The position numbers and the translations under genes are program-made. This document shows positions 1 through 6,147 of a stretch of 13,111 nt of DNA, piece by piece. Origin of the DNA: Clostridia bacterium (GTDB taxonomy: Bacteria > Bacillota > Clostridia > Christensenellales > Borkfalkiaceae). The notes under the pieces are model-generated. The model made no database searches, had not been told where the DNA came from, and was given only the letters and a program-made list of their open reading frames with translations. The stretch is taken from positions 1 to 13,111 of the forward strand of contig CAAFZH010000005.1 of NCBI GenBank assembly GCA_900767495.1, in the 5' to 3' direction. Position 1 is the first letter of the stretch. Every line of letters begins with the position of its first letter.

Positions 1-109
1 GTGGGATATTTCGCTGACGCTCAATATGACGTACATTCTTGCTTTCTTCATCGTGTGATGTGGCACGGAGTGCCGATAGGTGATATTTTGCGCCGCGTCG
101 GGCAAAATT
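1..109. repeat. Intergenic repeat region with dispersed repeat copy
   Basis: No gene is supported here. Bases 1-34 match, with one mismatch, the reverse complement of 13071-13104, and bases 8-31 match 8449-8472 at 22 of 24 positions, so this is one copy of a dispersed intergenic repeat cut by the window edge. Further in, three small hairpins can be drawn: CATC/GATG around 49-60, GGCAC/GTGCC around 62-74, and a 7-bp stem ATTTTGC (85-91) with GCAAAAT (102-108). Together they suggest a mosaic of short palindromic elements rather than coding DNA. The repeat relations are seen directly; the element class is unknown to me. Confidence 0.6.
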
Positions 110-152
110 AATACGCCCTGCCCAACGTATAAACCGTTAGACAGGGCGTATT
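110..152. terminator. Bidirectional terminator downstream of the small membrane protein gene
   Basis: A perfect 11-bp stem (AATACGCCCTG at 110-120 with CAGGGCGTATT at 142-152) encloses a 21-base loop, inside which AACG/CGTT can pair further. It begins directly after the stop codon of the minus-strand gene. In the minus direction it is followed by a short AATTTT run. In the plus direction a longer T-rich tract (151-168) follows, so it may also stop transcripts entering from the left of the window. Confidence 0.65.
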
Positions 153-440
153 TTATTTTTCGTTTTTTATAAAAATCAATTCTACTACGATTATAATCGC
201 TAATGCGAGCAGTATAGGCAACGCTATATTTATAATGGGGACTATTATTGATCCAAAGTGTAGTATTGCATCCAATAACCTGTTTGCGCTTTCGGTTGAG
301 TGGGGGAGATTGTTCCAAAAATTCCACTTGCCATAGTACCCAAAATCAAAATACGTAAAAGACGCGCGTATGGCAAGCAGTATACCCATAACGATTATAA
401 GTGCTTTCAGTTCTTTAATTTTGTCATCTCTGTCTTTCAT
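153..440 (-). CDS. Small two-segment membrane protein of unknown function
   Basis: This 95-residue protein is not one I recognise. Its first dozen residues are highly charged (Lys, Asp, Glu rich). A hydrophobic segment follows at about residues 12-30, then an aromatic-rich linker (Phe, Tyr, Trp) at about 28-45, then a longer hydrophobic stretch at about 64-91 ending in a charged tail (KNEK). It is therefore probably an integral membrane protein with two spanning segments. The ATG at 440 is supported by GGAG at 449-446 (minus strand), five bases upstream. The gene has its own strong promoter (499-471), whose spacer is a perfect palindrome, and its own terminator, so it is a monocistronic unit divergent from rplM. 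That a gene this small carries an apparently controlled promoter supports it being real. No catalytic motif is visible. Confidence 0.7.
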   Translation of the reverse strand: MKDRDDKIKELKALIIVMGILLAIRASFTYFDFGYYGKWNFWNNLPHSTESANRLLDAILHFGSIIVPIINIALPILLALAIIIVVELIFIKNEK

Positions 441-470
441 AAGTTCTCCGGCGTTGCTTTAGTTACTTAC

Positions 471-499
471 ATTATATTCAGGCGTTGCCTGAAAGTCAA
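471..499 (-). promoter_or_regulatory. Promoter with operator-like palindrome in its spacer
   Basis: On the minus strand TTGACT (499-494) and TATAAT (476-471) are separated by exactly 17 bases, a near-perfect sigma-A type promoter for the small membrane protein. The whole 17-base spacer (477-493) is the perfect inverted repeat TTCAGGC-N3-GCCTGAA. Such placement would let a dimeric regulator block RNA polymerase. A related imperfect palindrome lies just upstream at 506-520. Predicted transcript start is near 464, giving a leader of about 24 bases. Confidence 0.75.
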
Positions 500-505
500 G
501 TAAAA

Positions 506-520
506 TCAGTCTAAGCCTGA
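506..520. promoter_or_regulatory. Second, imperfect operator-like palindrome
   Basis: TCAGTCTAAGCCTGA is self-complementary at 12 of 15 positions and shares the CAG...CTG frame with the perfect palindrome at 477-493. The centres are 28 bp apart, with the -35 box between them. It could be a weaker second binding site of the same regulator. This is inference from similarity and placement only. Confidence 0.35.
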
Positions 521-581
521 TAAAATGTATGCCGACCGAAGATTTGTTATTTTGATTATTAACAATATTTAAGACAAGATT

Positions 582-609
582 TTGTCATCGCGGATAAATT
601 TTATAAAAT
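582..609 (+). promoter_or_regulatory. Possible upstream promoter of rplM
   Basis: TTGTCA (582-587) and TAAAAT (604-609) are 16 bases apart in an AT-rich stretch. It is weaker than the promoter at 635-663 and could arise by chance in such sequence. Confidence 0.3.
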
Positions 610-634
610 TTTTTTGTTTATTACGGCAAAACGC

Positions 635-663
635 TTGACAAAAGGCGTAAAATTTACTAAAAT
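635..663 (+). promoter_or_regulatory. Main promoter of rplM-rpsI
   Basis: A perfect -35 box TTGACA (635-640) is followed after 17 bases by TAAAAT (658-663). Transcription should start near 670, leaving a leader of about 127 bases before the rplM start at 797. The strength fits a ribosomal protein operon. Confidence 0.8.
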
Positions 664-669
664 TATTTA

Positions 670-796
670 GTCTGAATTTATAGGGACTTTTGCGCCCTGT
701 GAACGGACGAACAGGTTTATAAAGGTACGCAAGAAGAACCCAGCCCCTCCGACGGCGTTTTGCCTTTTGAATTATAAATTATTTGGAGAATTCACG
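670..796 (+). promoter_or_regulatory. Structured rplM leader, candidate L13 autoregulatory element
   Basis: The leader holds nested helices: TTTTGCG-type pairing between 688-694 and 728-734 (one G-U pair) encloses a 5-bp hairpin CCTGT/ACAGG (696-700 with 711-715, ten-base loop). A short GGC/GCC hairpin (754-764) follows. TGAATT (768-773) can pair with AATTCA (789-794), leaving the GGAG ribosome binding site (785-788) in the loop. Firmicutes rplM genes are known to carry an autoregulatory L13 leader, so this position suggests the same. I could not match the published consensus from memory, so the assignment rests on position and foldability. Confidence 0.4.
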
Positions 797-1231
797 ATGA
801 AAACTTTTATGGCAAACAGCCAGAACGTTGAAAGAAAATGGTACGTCGTTGACGCAACCGATATGCCGCTCGGCAGGCTCGCGTCGCAAGTCGCCGCTAT
901 TTTGAGAGGTAAAAACAAACCTACGTTTACCCCCCACGTGGATACGGGCGATTTCGTTATCGTACTCAACACCGATAAAGTTGTTCTGACGGGTAAAAAA
1001 CTCGAGCAGAAACTTTACACTTATCATACGGGTTATATAGGCGGTCTTAAGCAGGTTCCCTACGACAGAATGATGGCTGAAAAGTCCGACCTTGCCGTAT
1101 ACGAAGCAGTCAAAGGTATGTTACCCAAGAACAGCCTTGGCAGACAAATGCTCACCAAACTTCGCGTTTACAAAGGCGCAGAGCATAATCATCAGGCTCA
1201 ACAGCCTATCGAGTTGAAACTCGGAAAGTAA
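797..1231 (+). CDS. rplM: 50S ribosomal protein L13
   Basis: Ribosomal protein L13 binds 23S rRNA early in assembly of the large subunit. The 144-residue product begins MKTF and continues with the family hallmark WYVVDATDMPLGRLAS near residues 15-30, followed by a basic core with the conserved PYDRMMAEK segment and a short basic C-terminus. This is the normal bacterial length. The ATG at 797 is chosen because it aligns with known L13 proteins and has GGAG at 785-788. An in-frame TTG 30 bases upstream has no ribosome binding site and would add an unconserved N-terminus. rpsI follows after 16 bases, the classic rplM-rpsI operon. Confidence 0.97.
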   Translation: MKTFMANSQNVERKWYVVDATDMPLGRLASQVAAILRGKNKPTFTPHVDTGDFVIVLNTDKVVLTGKKLEQKLYTYHTGYIGGLKQVPYDRMMAEKSDLAVYEAVKGMLPKNSLGRQMLTKLRVYKGAEHNHQAQQPIELKLGK

Positions 1232-1247
1232 CGGAGGATAAGAGATT

Positions 1248-1661
1248 ATGGCTAAAGTATCTGTAAAAAAGAAACTTCAATACTGGGGAACCGGTAGAAG
1301 AAAGAGCGCGATCGCTCGCGTAAGACTTATCCCCGGCGGTACGGGCGCAATCACCATTAACGGCAGAAGCATCGACGAGTATTGCGATCTCGACACCCTT
1401 AAACTTATTATAAGACAACCCCTCGTATTAACCGAAACCGATTCTAAATACGACGTATTCGTAAACGTTATCGGCGGCGGCTTTACCGGTCAGGCAGGCG
1501 CAATCCGCCACGGCGTTGCCCGTGCGTTGGTAGTTGCGGAACCCGAACTTCGCCCCGCTCTTAAAAAGGAAGGTTACCTTACGAGAGATCCGAGAATGAA
1601 GGAAAGAAAGAAGTACGGCTTGAAAAAGGCTCGTCGCGCTCCTCAGTTCTCCAAGAGATAA
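1248..1661 (+). CDS. rpsI: 30S ribosomal protein S9
   Basis: Ribosomal protein S9 sits in the head of the small subunit, where its extended C-terminal tail reaches the P-site tRNA. The 137-residue product shows the family signature YWGTGRRKSAIARVRL near residues 11-27, the GGGFTGQAGAIRHGVARAL block in the middle, and the invariant basic tail ending RRAPQFSKR. The last Arg, known to contact tRNA, is present. GGAGG at 1233-1237 lies upstream of the ATG. It is co-transcribed with rplM and closed by the terminator at 1674. Confidence 0.98.
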   Translation: MAKVSVKKKLQYWGTGRRKSAIARVRLIPGGTGAITINGRSIDEYCDLDTLKLIIRQPLVLTETDSKYDVFVNVIGGGFTGQAGAIRHGVARALVVAEPELRPALKKEGYLTRDPRMKERKKYGLKKARRAPQFSKR

Positions 1662-1673
1662 TTTCAAAAAAAT

Positions 1674-1703
1674 ACGGAACGGTTATCCCGTTCCGTTTTT
1701 TTT
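1674..1703 (+). terminator. Rho-independent terminator of rplM-rpsI
   Basis: ACGGAACGG (1674-1682) pairs perfectly with CCGTTCCGT (1688-1696) around a five-base loop and runs into an eight-base T tract (1696-1703). A-rich sequence on the left extends the stem by A-T pairs. Confidence 0.92.
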
Positions 1704-1774
1704 GCAATAAGAGTTGTTGTTTTTGTAAGAATTATGTTAAAAATTAAATTAGTCGGGATAAATGCTCAAATGTT

Positions 1775-1803
1775 TTGACAAACGGGCGAAAAAAATATAA
1801 AAT
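1775..1803 (+). promoter_or_regulatory. Promoter of the rhamnosidase-like gene
   Basis: TTGACA (1775-1780), 17 bases, TAAAAT (1798-1803): the same hexamers and spacing as the rplM promoter. Transcription should start near 1810, leaving a leader of about 84 bases that contains a mini-ORF and a GC hairpin. Confidence 0.75.
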
Positions 1804-1832
1804 AGATTCAATAAATGCAAACAGCGGAGTTT

Positions 1833-1859
1833 ATGCGTTTGTTTGCTAAAATTCATTGA
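1833..1859 (+). CDS. Possible 8-codon leader peptide
   Basis: ATG at 1833 opens an eight-residue frame (MRLFAKIH) ending in TGA at 1857-1859, with GGAG at 1826-1829. The ribosome binding site is only three bases from the ATG, closer than usual. The stop is immediately followed by a second GGAG (1861-1864) and then a GC hairpin before the main start. Translation of this frame could feed or block initiation at 1894. There is no run of one amino acid that would mark a classic attenuator. It could also be chance. Confidence 0.3.
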   Translation: MRLFAKIH

Positions 1860-1866
1860 CGGAGAT

Positions 1867-1883
1867 CGGCGCGCGTCGCGCCG
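1867..1883 (+). promoter_or_regulatory. GC hairpin in the leader of the rhamnosidase-like gene
   Basis: CGGCGCG (1867-1873) and CGCGCCG (1877-1883) form a perfect 7-bp stem with a CGT loop. It lies between a good ribosome binding site (GGAG at 1861-1864) and the start codon at 1894. Unfolded, that GGAG is 29 bases from the ATG; folded, it is effectively about 12 bases away. No T tract follows, so it is not a terminator. Confidence 0.5.
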
Positions 1884-1893
1884 GGAATTTTGT

Positions 1894-3513
1894 ATGAGGT
1901 ACTTATTACCCAAAGCCGTTATAAAATGCGACGGCGAAGTTAAAAAGGTTGAAAATTTATTTATAAAAAAGACGTTGCAAATCGGTTTATGCGAACAATG
2001 CGTTACCGAAATAAACGGCAAAGGCTATATTATACTCGATTTCGGCAAGGAAATTTCGGGCGGAGTAAGGATTCTTAATTATTCGACGGAGGGCGAAAAC
2101 CGCGTTCGTATCCGCTTTGGCGAGTCGGTCGGCGAAACTTGCGCGGAGATAGGCGAAAAGGGCGCGACCAACGACCATTCCGTCCGCGATATGATAGTTT
2201 CTTTGCAAAAATATTCCGATATGACGTTCGGTCAGACGGGTTTTCGTTTTGTCCGCATAGATTTTTTATCGGGCAAATGTTCGATAAAATCCGTAGTCGC
2301 GGCCGAAGACGAAAAACGCGAATATATCGGCAGTTTTGAAAGCGACGATAAACTTTTGAACGAAATATGGCATACTGCCGCCGAAACGCTTAATTTATGT
2401 ATCAGAAACGGTTATCTCTGGGACGGAATCAAGCGCGACAGGTTGGTGTGGATAGGCGATATTTATCCCGAAACAAAAGCGGCGTACTGTCTTTTCGGCA
2501 ATATCGCGGAAATAAAAAATTCGCTTATTTTTTGTCGCGAACAAACGCCCGAAGGCAGTTGGATGAACAACATTCCCGCTTATTCGGCGTGGTGGCTGAT
2601 GAATTTATGCGAATACTATTTCCGTTCCGACGATAAGGAATTCGTAATAGAAAACCGCGCGTTTGCCGAGAGAATTTTAAACGATTTGTGCTCCTGCGTA
2701 AACGAAGACGGCGACGTAAATTTTCCGTTTAACTTTATCGACTGGGCAACGCATTATGCCGCGGACAGCGACGAGCCTGCCGACGAGTCGCTGTTGAAAA
2801 AATACGAGGAAACGGCAGGAACTAATTATTTGCTCCGTATGACCATAGATAAAATGCGCCCGCTTTTAAAAGAATTCGGCTTTAATGCGGAAATTGCCGA
2901 AAAGGCTTATAAACGGCTCAACAAAAAGGCTTATGATATCAAAAAACATAAGCAGATTGCCGCATTCGGCGTACTGGCAGGCGAGAAAAACGCACAGAAC
3001 GAAAAAGTTATGCTTTGCGGCGGGGCAAAGGGTCTTACTACGTTTCTTAACTACTTTATATTTACCGCTCTGGAAGAATACGGCAGGCACGCCGAAGTTT
3101 TTGACATGATAAAGGCTTATTACGGCAAGATGCTCGAACTCGGCGCAACCACTTTCTGGGAAGATTTTGACGTCGAGTGGGCTGAAAATGCCGCAAAAAT
3201 TGACGAAATGTCCGGCGGAGATAAAAAGGATATTCACGGTGATTTCGGCAGATTCTGCTACAAGGGGTACAGACACAGTCTTTGCCACGGTTGGTCGAGC
3301 GGCGTAGTTGCGTATATGTCGGAGAATATTTTAGGAATAAACAAAATCGGTCGCGACGAGTATTCGGTTAAACCGAATATGTACGGTCTTAACAAGTTAA
3401 AGGGATCGTATCCCACGCCTTACGGCGAGATAATCGTTGAGTGTGAAAAGATGGCGGACGGAAGTTTAAAAACCGACGTCCACGCCCCCGATTGTATAAA
3501 AATAGTTAAATAA
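1894..3513 (+). CDS. GH78-like alpha-L-rhamnosidase family protein
   Basis: The 539-residue product resembles bacterial alpha-L-rhamnosidases, which remove terminal L-rhamnose from glycans. Residues about 35-130 form a beta-rich segment with the typical YIILDFGKEISGGVRI and GQTGFRFVRIDFL stretches. The (alpha/alpha)6 catalytic part begins near SFESDDKLLNEIWHTAAET. The active-site strip reads DGIKRDRLVWIGDIYPE (177-193). Compared with the classical GH78 DxxxRDERxGWxGD strip it is one residue shorter and lacks the Glu of DER, while Asp177, Asp182, Asp189 and Glu193 remain. The conserved Trp-Glu pair (Glu423) and the C-terminal HGWSSG block (from 465) are present. No signal peptide is seen, so it should act in the cytoplasm. 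The ATG at 1894 is preferred over a TTG at 1843 because the extra residues would be unconserved and overlap the leader hairpin; its own ribosome binding site (GGGA) is weak. It stands alone, so its substrate is not shown by neighbours. Confidence 0.75.
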   Translation: MRYLLPKAVIKCDGEVKKVENLFIKKTLQIGLCEQCVTEINGKGYIILDFGKEISGGVRILNYSTEGENRVRIRFGESVGETCAEIGEKGATNDHSVRDMIVSLQKYSDMTFGQTGFRFVRIDFLSGKCSIKSVVAAEDEKREYIGSFESDDKLLNEIWHTAAETLNLCIRNGYLWDGIKRDRLVWIGDIYPETKAAYCLFGNIAEIKNSLIFCREQTPEGSWMNNIPAYSAWWLMNLCEYYFRSDDKEFVIENRAFAERILNDLCSCVNEDGDVNFPFNFIDWATHYAADSDEPADESLLKKYEETAGTNYLLRMTIDKMRPLLKEFGFNAEIAEKAYKRLNKKAYDIKKHKQIAAFGVLAGEKNAQNEKVMLCGGAKGLTTFLNYFIFTALEEYGRHAEVFDMIKAYYGKMLELGATTFWEDFDVEWAENAAKIDEMSGGDKKDIHGDFGRFCYKGYRHSLCHGWSSGVVAYMSENILGINKIGRDEYSVKPNMYGLNKLKGSYPTPYGEIIVECEKMADGSLKTDVHAPDCIKIVK

Positions 3514-3530
3514 TTTAACGTAACAATTAA

Positions 3531-3564
3531 AAAAAGAAGTCGGACGTAAATCCGACTTCTTTTT
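3531..3564. terminator. Bidirectional terminator between convergent genes
   Basis: A perfect 14-bp stem (3531-3544 with 3551-3564) around the six-base loop CGTAAA carries A5 on the left and T5 on the right, so it can stop transcription from both sides. It lies 17 bases after the rhamnosidase-like gene and four bases beyond the leuS stop codon, and serves both. Confidence 0.93.
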
Positions 3565-3567
3565 AAA

Positions 3568-5997
3568 TTATCTGACTATTAAGTTTATAAGTCTGCCTTT
3601 TACGAAAATAACTTTAACTACCTGTTTATCGGTAAGTTGCCTTGCGATAGCCTCGTCGGCAAGCGCGATAGCCTTAACTTCTTCTTCGGTCGCCTCGGCG
3701 GGTACGAAAATTTTGGATTTTACCTTGCTGTTCAATTGTACGGCAAGTTCTACTTCGTCTTTTATAAGCGCGTTTTCGTCGGCTACGGGGTAGTCGGTCA
3801 GAAATACCGATTTTTTGTAACCGCGCATAGACCATAATTCTTCGGCAAAGTGCGGAGCGCACGGCGCAAGCAACAATATTAAAGTATCTGCCGCTTTGCT
3901 GAGTATCGCGCCCGACGCGTCGGGTAAAGCGTCGTACTTATTGAGCGCGTTCACAAGTTCCATAAGCCTTGCTACCGCAGTATTGAACGAAAAAGCGTTC
4001 ATATCTCTGTCTACGTTTTTAATCGCGTAAGCCTCGGCGTATAAAAGTTCCTTATCGTCGTGAGTGAGCGCGGCGTGTCTGATTTGTTTTACTTCGTTCG
4101 CGCGGTTTACAAGCCTTTCTATACGGTCGAAGAATTTGGCTATCGACTTAATTCCGTTATCGTCCCACGGACCGCCCTCGGTATAATTGAAACCGAACAT
4201 AAGGTAGGTGCGGAATACGTCCGACCCGTAAGTATCTATATAAGTGTCGGGCGAAACTACGTTGCCGCGGGTTTTGCTCATTCTGTACCCGTCGGGACCT
4301 AAAATTATGCCCTGGTGGGTGAGCGATTTAAACGGCTCGTCAAAGTTAAGATAACCCATATCGCGCAAAGCCTTGGTTATAAAGCGCGCGTACAAAAGAT
4401 GCATACAAGCGTGTTCGGGTCCGCCCACGTACTTGTCCACGGGCAACATTTTGTTTATTATTTCGGGGTCGAAAGGCGCGTTTGCGTTCTTGCTGTCGGG
4501 GTAGCGCAGGTAATACCAACTCGAACAGACGAAGGTGTCCAGCGTATCGGGGTCGCGTTTTGCGTCGCCGCCGCATACGGGGCATTTTACATTCATAAAT
4601 TCGTCGCACTTGGCAAGCGGAGATTTGCCGTCGGGGCGGAATTCCACGTTTTTGGGCAGTTCCACGGGCAAATCTTTATACGGCACGGGTACCGCGCCGC
4701 ACTTGGGACAATGTATAACGGGAATGGGCGCGCCCCAGTATCTCTGACGGGATACCAGCCAGTCGCGCAACCTGTAATTTATTTTGTGCTGACCTTTTTC
4801 TTCCGACGCAAGACGGTTTATAATGGCTTTTCTCGCCTCTTCCGAGGTAAGTCCGTCGTATTCGAGGCTGTTTATAAGCATACCGTCCTCGGTGTAGGGC
4901 AGAGTATCGTCGCCCGAGGGGTTTCTTATTACCACGTTTATCGGTAAATCGTATTTCTGCGCGAAAGCGTAGTCGCGCGAATCGTGCGCGGGTACGCCCA
5001 TTACCGCGCCCGTGCCGTATGATAAAAGCACGTAATCCGCGGCAAAGACGGGTACTTTTTTGCCGTTTACGGGGTTAATCGCATACGCGCCGATAAACAC
5101 GCCAGTTTTTTCGTGAGCGGTGGATAATCGCTCTATTTCGTCCTGTTTGGAGGTATTTTCAATATACTTTTCAACTGCGGCGCGGCAGTCGTCGGTTACG
5201 AGTTTTTTAACGAGCGGATGTTCGGGCGCGAGCGCGACGAACGATACGCCGAAAAGCGTGTCCGCACGGGTGGTGAACACTTTAAACTCGTCGCCGCTTT
5301 CGGTTTTGAACAGAATTTCGCCGCCGAGCGACTTGCCTATCCAGTTCTTTTGCATAAGTTTGGTCTTTTCGGGCCAGTCGAGTTCGTCGAGTTTGTCTAA
5401 AAGTTCCTCGGCGTAGTCGGTGATCTTAAAAAACCATTGCGTAAGGTCGCGCTTTATAACTTCGCTGTGGCAACGCTCGCATTTGCCGCCTTCGACCTGT
5501 TCGTTGGCAAGCACGGTGTTGCAACTCGGACACCAGTTTACGGGCGCTTCCTTGCGGTAAGCCAGACCTTTTTCGTAAAGTTTTAAAAACAGCCATTGCG
5601 TCCACTTGTAGTAGTCGGGCATACAGGTTTTTATTTCGGCGTTCCAGTCGAACATCGCGCCCATTGCCTTTAACTGTTTTTCCATCGTTTCTATGTTCGC
5701 GAGGGTAGAGGTTTCGGGATGAACGCCCGTTTTAATGGCGTAGTTTTCCGCAGGCAGACCGAATGCGTCAAAGCCCATCGGCTCGAATACTTCGTATCCT
5801 TTCATCTTTTTATAGCGCGCGAAACTGTCGGTTAAACCGTAATTGTACCAGTGTCCCAAGTGAAGTTTCGAGGCGGACGGGTAAGAAAACATCTCTAAAC
5901 AATAAAACTTTTTGTCGATATTCTTTTTGTTGAAGGAATAGAGTTTATCCTTTTCCCATTTCTGTTGCCATTTAGCCTCGACGGATTTCATATCCAT
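3568..5997 (-). CDS. leuS: Leucyl-tRNA synthetase
   Basis: Class Ia aminoacyl-tRNA synthetase that charges tRNA-Leu in the cytoplasm. The 809-residue length is normal for bacteria. The HIGH-type motif is HLGH at 46-49, followed by the LeuRS-typical EPMGFDAFGLPAENYA. A CxxC...CxxC zinc-binding pair sits near 154-177. The CP1 editing domain shows TTRADTLFGVSF and GTGAVMGVPAHDSRDY, including the Asp region that binds the amino group of mischarged amino acids. A second set of CxxC motifs follows, then YVGGPEHACMHLLYARF. The KMSKS loop reads RMSKT (572-576), retaining the second Lys. ATG at 5997 has GGAGG at 6012-6008 (minus strand); an ATG two codons later is too far from it. Upstream spacing is only about 150 bases and contains no T-box, so regulation appears simple. 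It is divergent from the ABC operon. Confidence 0.98.
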   Translation of the reverse strand: MDMKSVEAKWQQKWEKDKLYSFNKKNIDKKFYCLEMFSYPSASKLHLGHWYNYGLTDSFARYKKMKGYEVFEPMGFDAFGLPAENYAIKTGVHPETSTLANIETMEKQLKAMGAMFDWNAEIKTCMPDYYKWTQWLFLKLYEKGLAYRKEAPVNWCPSCNTVLANEQVEGGKCERCHSEVIKRDLTQWFFKITDYAEELLDKLDELDWPEKTKLMQKNWIGKSLGGEILFKTESGDEFKVFTTRADTLFGVSFVALAPEHPLVKKLVTDDCRAAVEKYIENTSKQDEIERLSTAHEKTGVFIGAYAINPVNGKKVPVFAADYVLLSYGTGAVMGVPAHDSRDYAFAQKYDLPINVVIRNPSGDDTLPYTEDGMLINSLEYDGLTSEEARKAIINRLASEEKGQHKINYRLRDWLVSRQRYWGAPIPVIHCPKCGAVPVPYKDLPVELPKNVEFRPDGKSPLAKCDEFMNVKCPVCGGDAKRDPDTLDTFVCSSWYYLRYPDSKNANAPFDPEIINKMLPVDKYVGGPEHACMHLLYARFITKALRDMGYLNFDEPFKSLTHQGIILGPDGYRMSKTRGNVVSPDTYIDTYGSDVFRTYLMFGFNYTEGGPWDDNGIKSIAKFFDRIERLVNRANEVKQIRHAALTHDDKELLYAEAYAIKNVDRDMNAFSFNTAVARLMELVNALNKYDALPDASGAILSKAADTLILLLAPCAPHFAEELWSMRGYKKSVFLTDYPVADENALIKDEVELAVQLNSKVKSKIFVPAEATEEEVKAIALADEAIARQLTDKQVVKVIFVKGRLINLIVR

Positions 5998-6024
5998 ATA
6001 GCGAGCACCTCCGTAATCCCGTTT

Positions 6025-6053
6025 ATTTTACCACAATTGAAAAAATTTTTCCA
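6025..6053 (-). promoter_or_regulatory. leuS: Probable leuS promoter
   Basis: On the minus strand TGGAAA (6053-6048, four of six matches to TTGACA) is 17 bases from TAAAAT (6030-6025). The transcript would start near 6018, with a leader of about 20 bases. Confidence 0.5.
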
Positions 6054-6102
6054 CTAAATAAGCGGGGTAAACGACAAAGCAAATATTTTTTTTGCAAATT
6101 GC

Positions 6103-6131
6103 TTGATTTTTTTCGCGTCAGGTTGTATACT
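6103..6131 (+). promoter_or_regulatory. Promoter of the ABC transporter-bioY operon
   Basis: TTGATT (6103-6108), 17 bases, TATACT (6126-6131). Transcription would start near 6138, which is where the GGAGG ribosome binding site (6138-6142) begins, so the untranslated leader would be only about ten bases. No inverted repeat resembling a BirA operator is seen around it. Confidence 0.7.
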
Positions 6132-6147
6132 TTCGTCGGAGGCTTAA

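Noticed and set aside
767..796. TTG start adding ten residues to L13
   Set aside because: There is no ribosome binding site before it, and L13 proteins begin at the MKTF Met, which has GGAG upstream.
1843..1893. TTG start adding 17 residues to the rhamnosidase-like protein
   Set aside because: The added residues overlap the mini-ORF and GC hairpin and look unlike a protein N-terminus; the ATG at 1894 fits better, although its ribosome binding site is weak.
4315..4947. 210-codon open frame on the plus strand inside leuS
   Set aside because: It is antisense to conserved LeuRS sequence and has no promoter or family resemblance.
5998..6147. T-box riboswitch for leuS or BirA operator for bioY
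   Set aside because: The gap is too short, and neither the T-box specifier/antiterminator features nor a BirA-like inverted repeat could be found.
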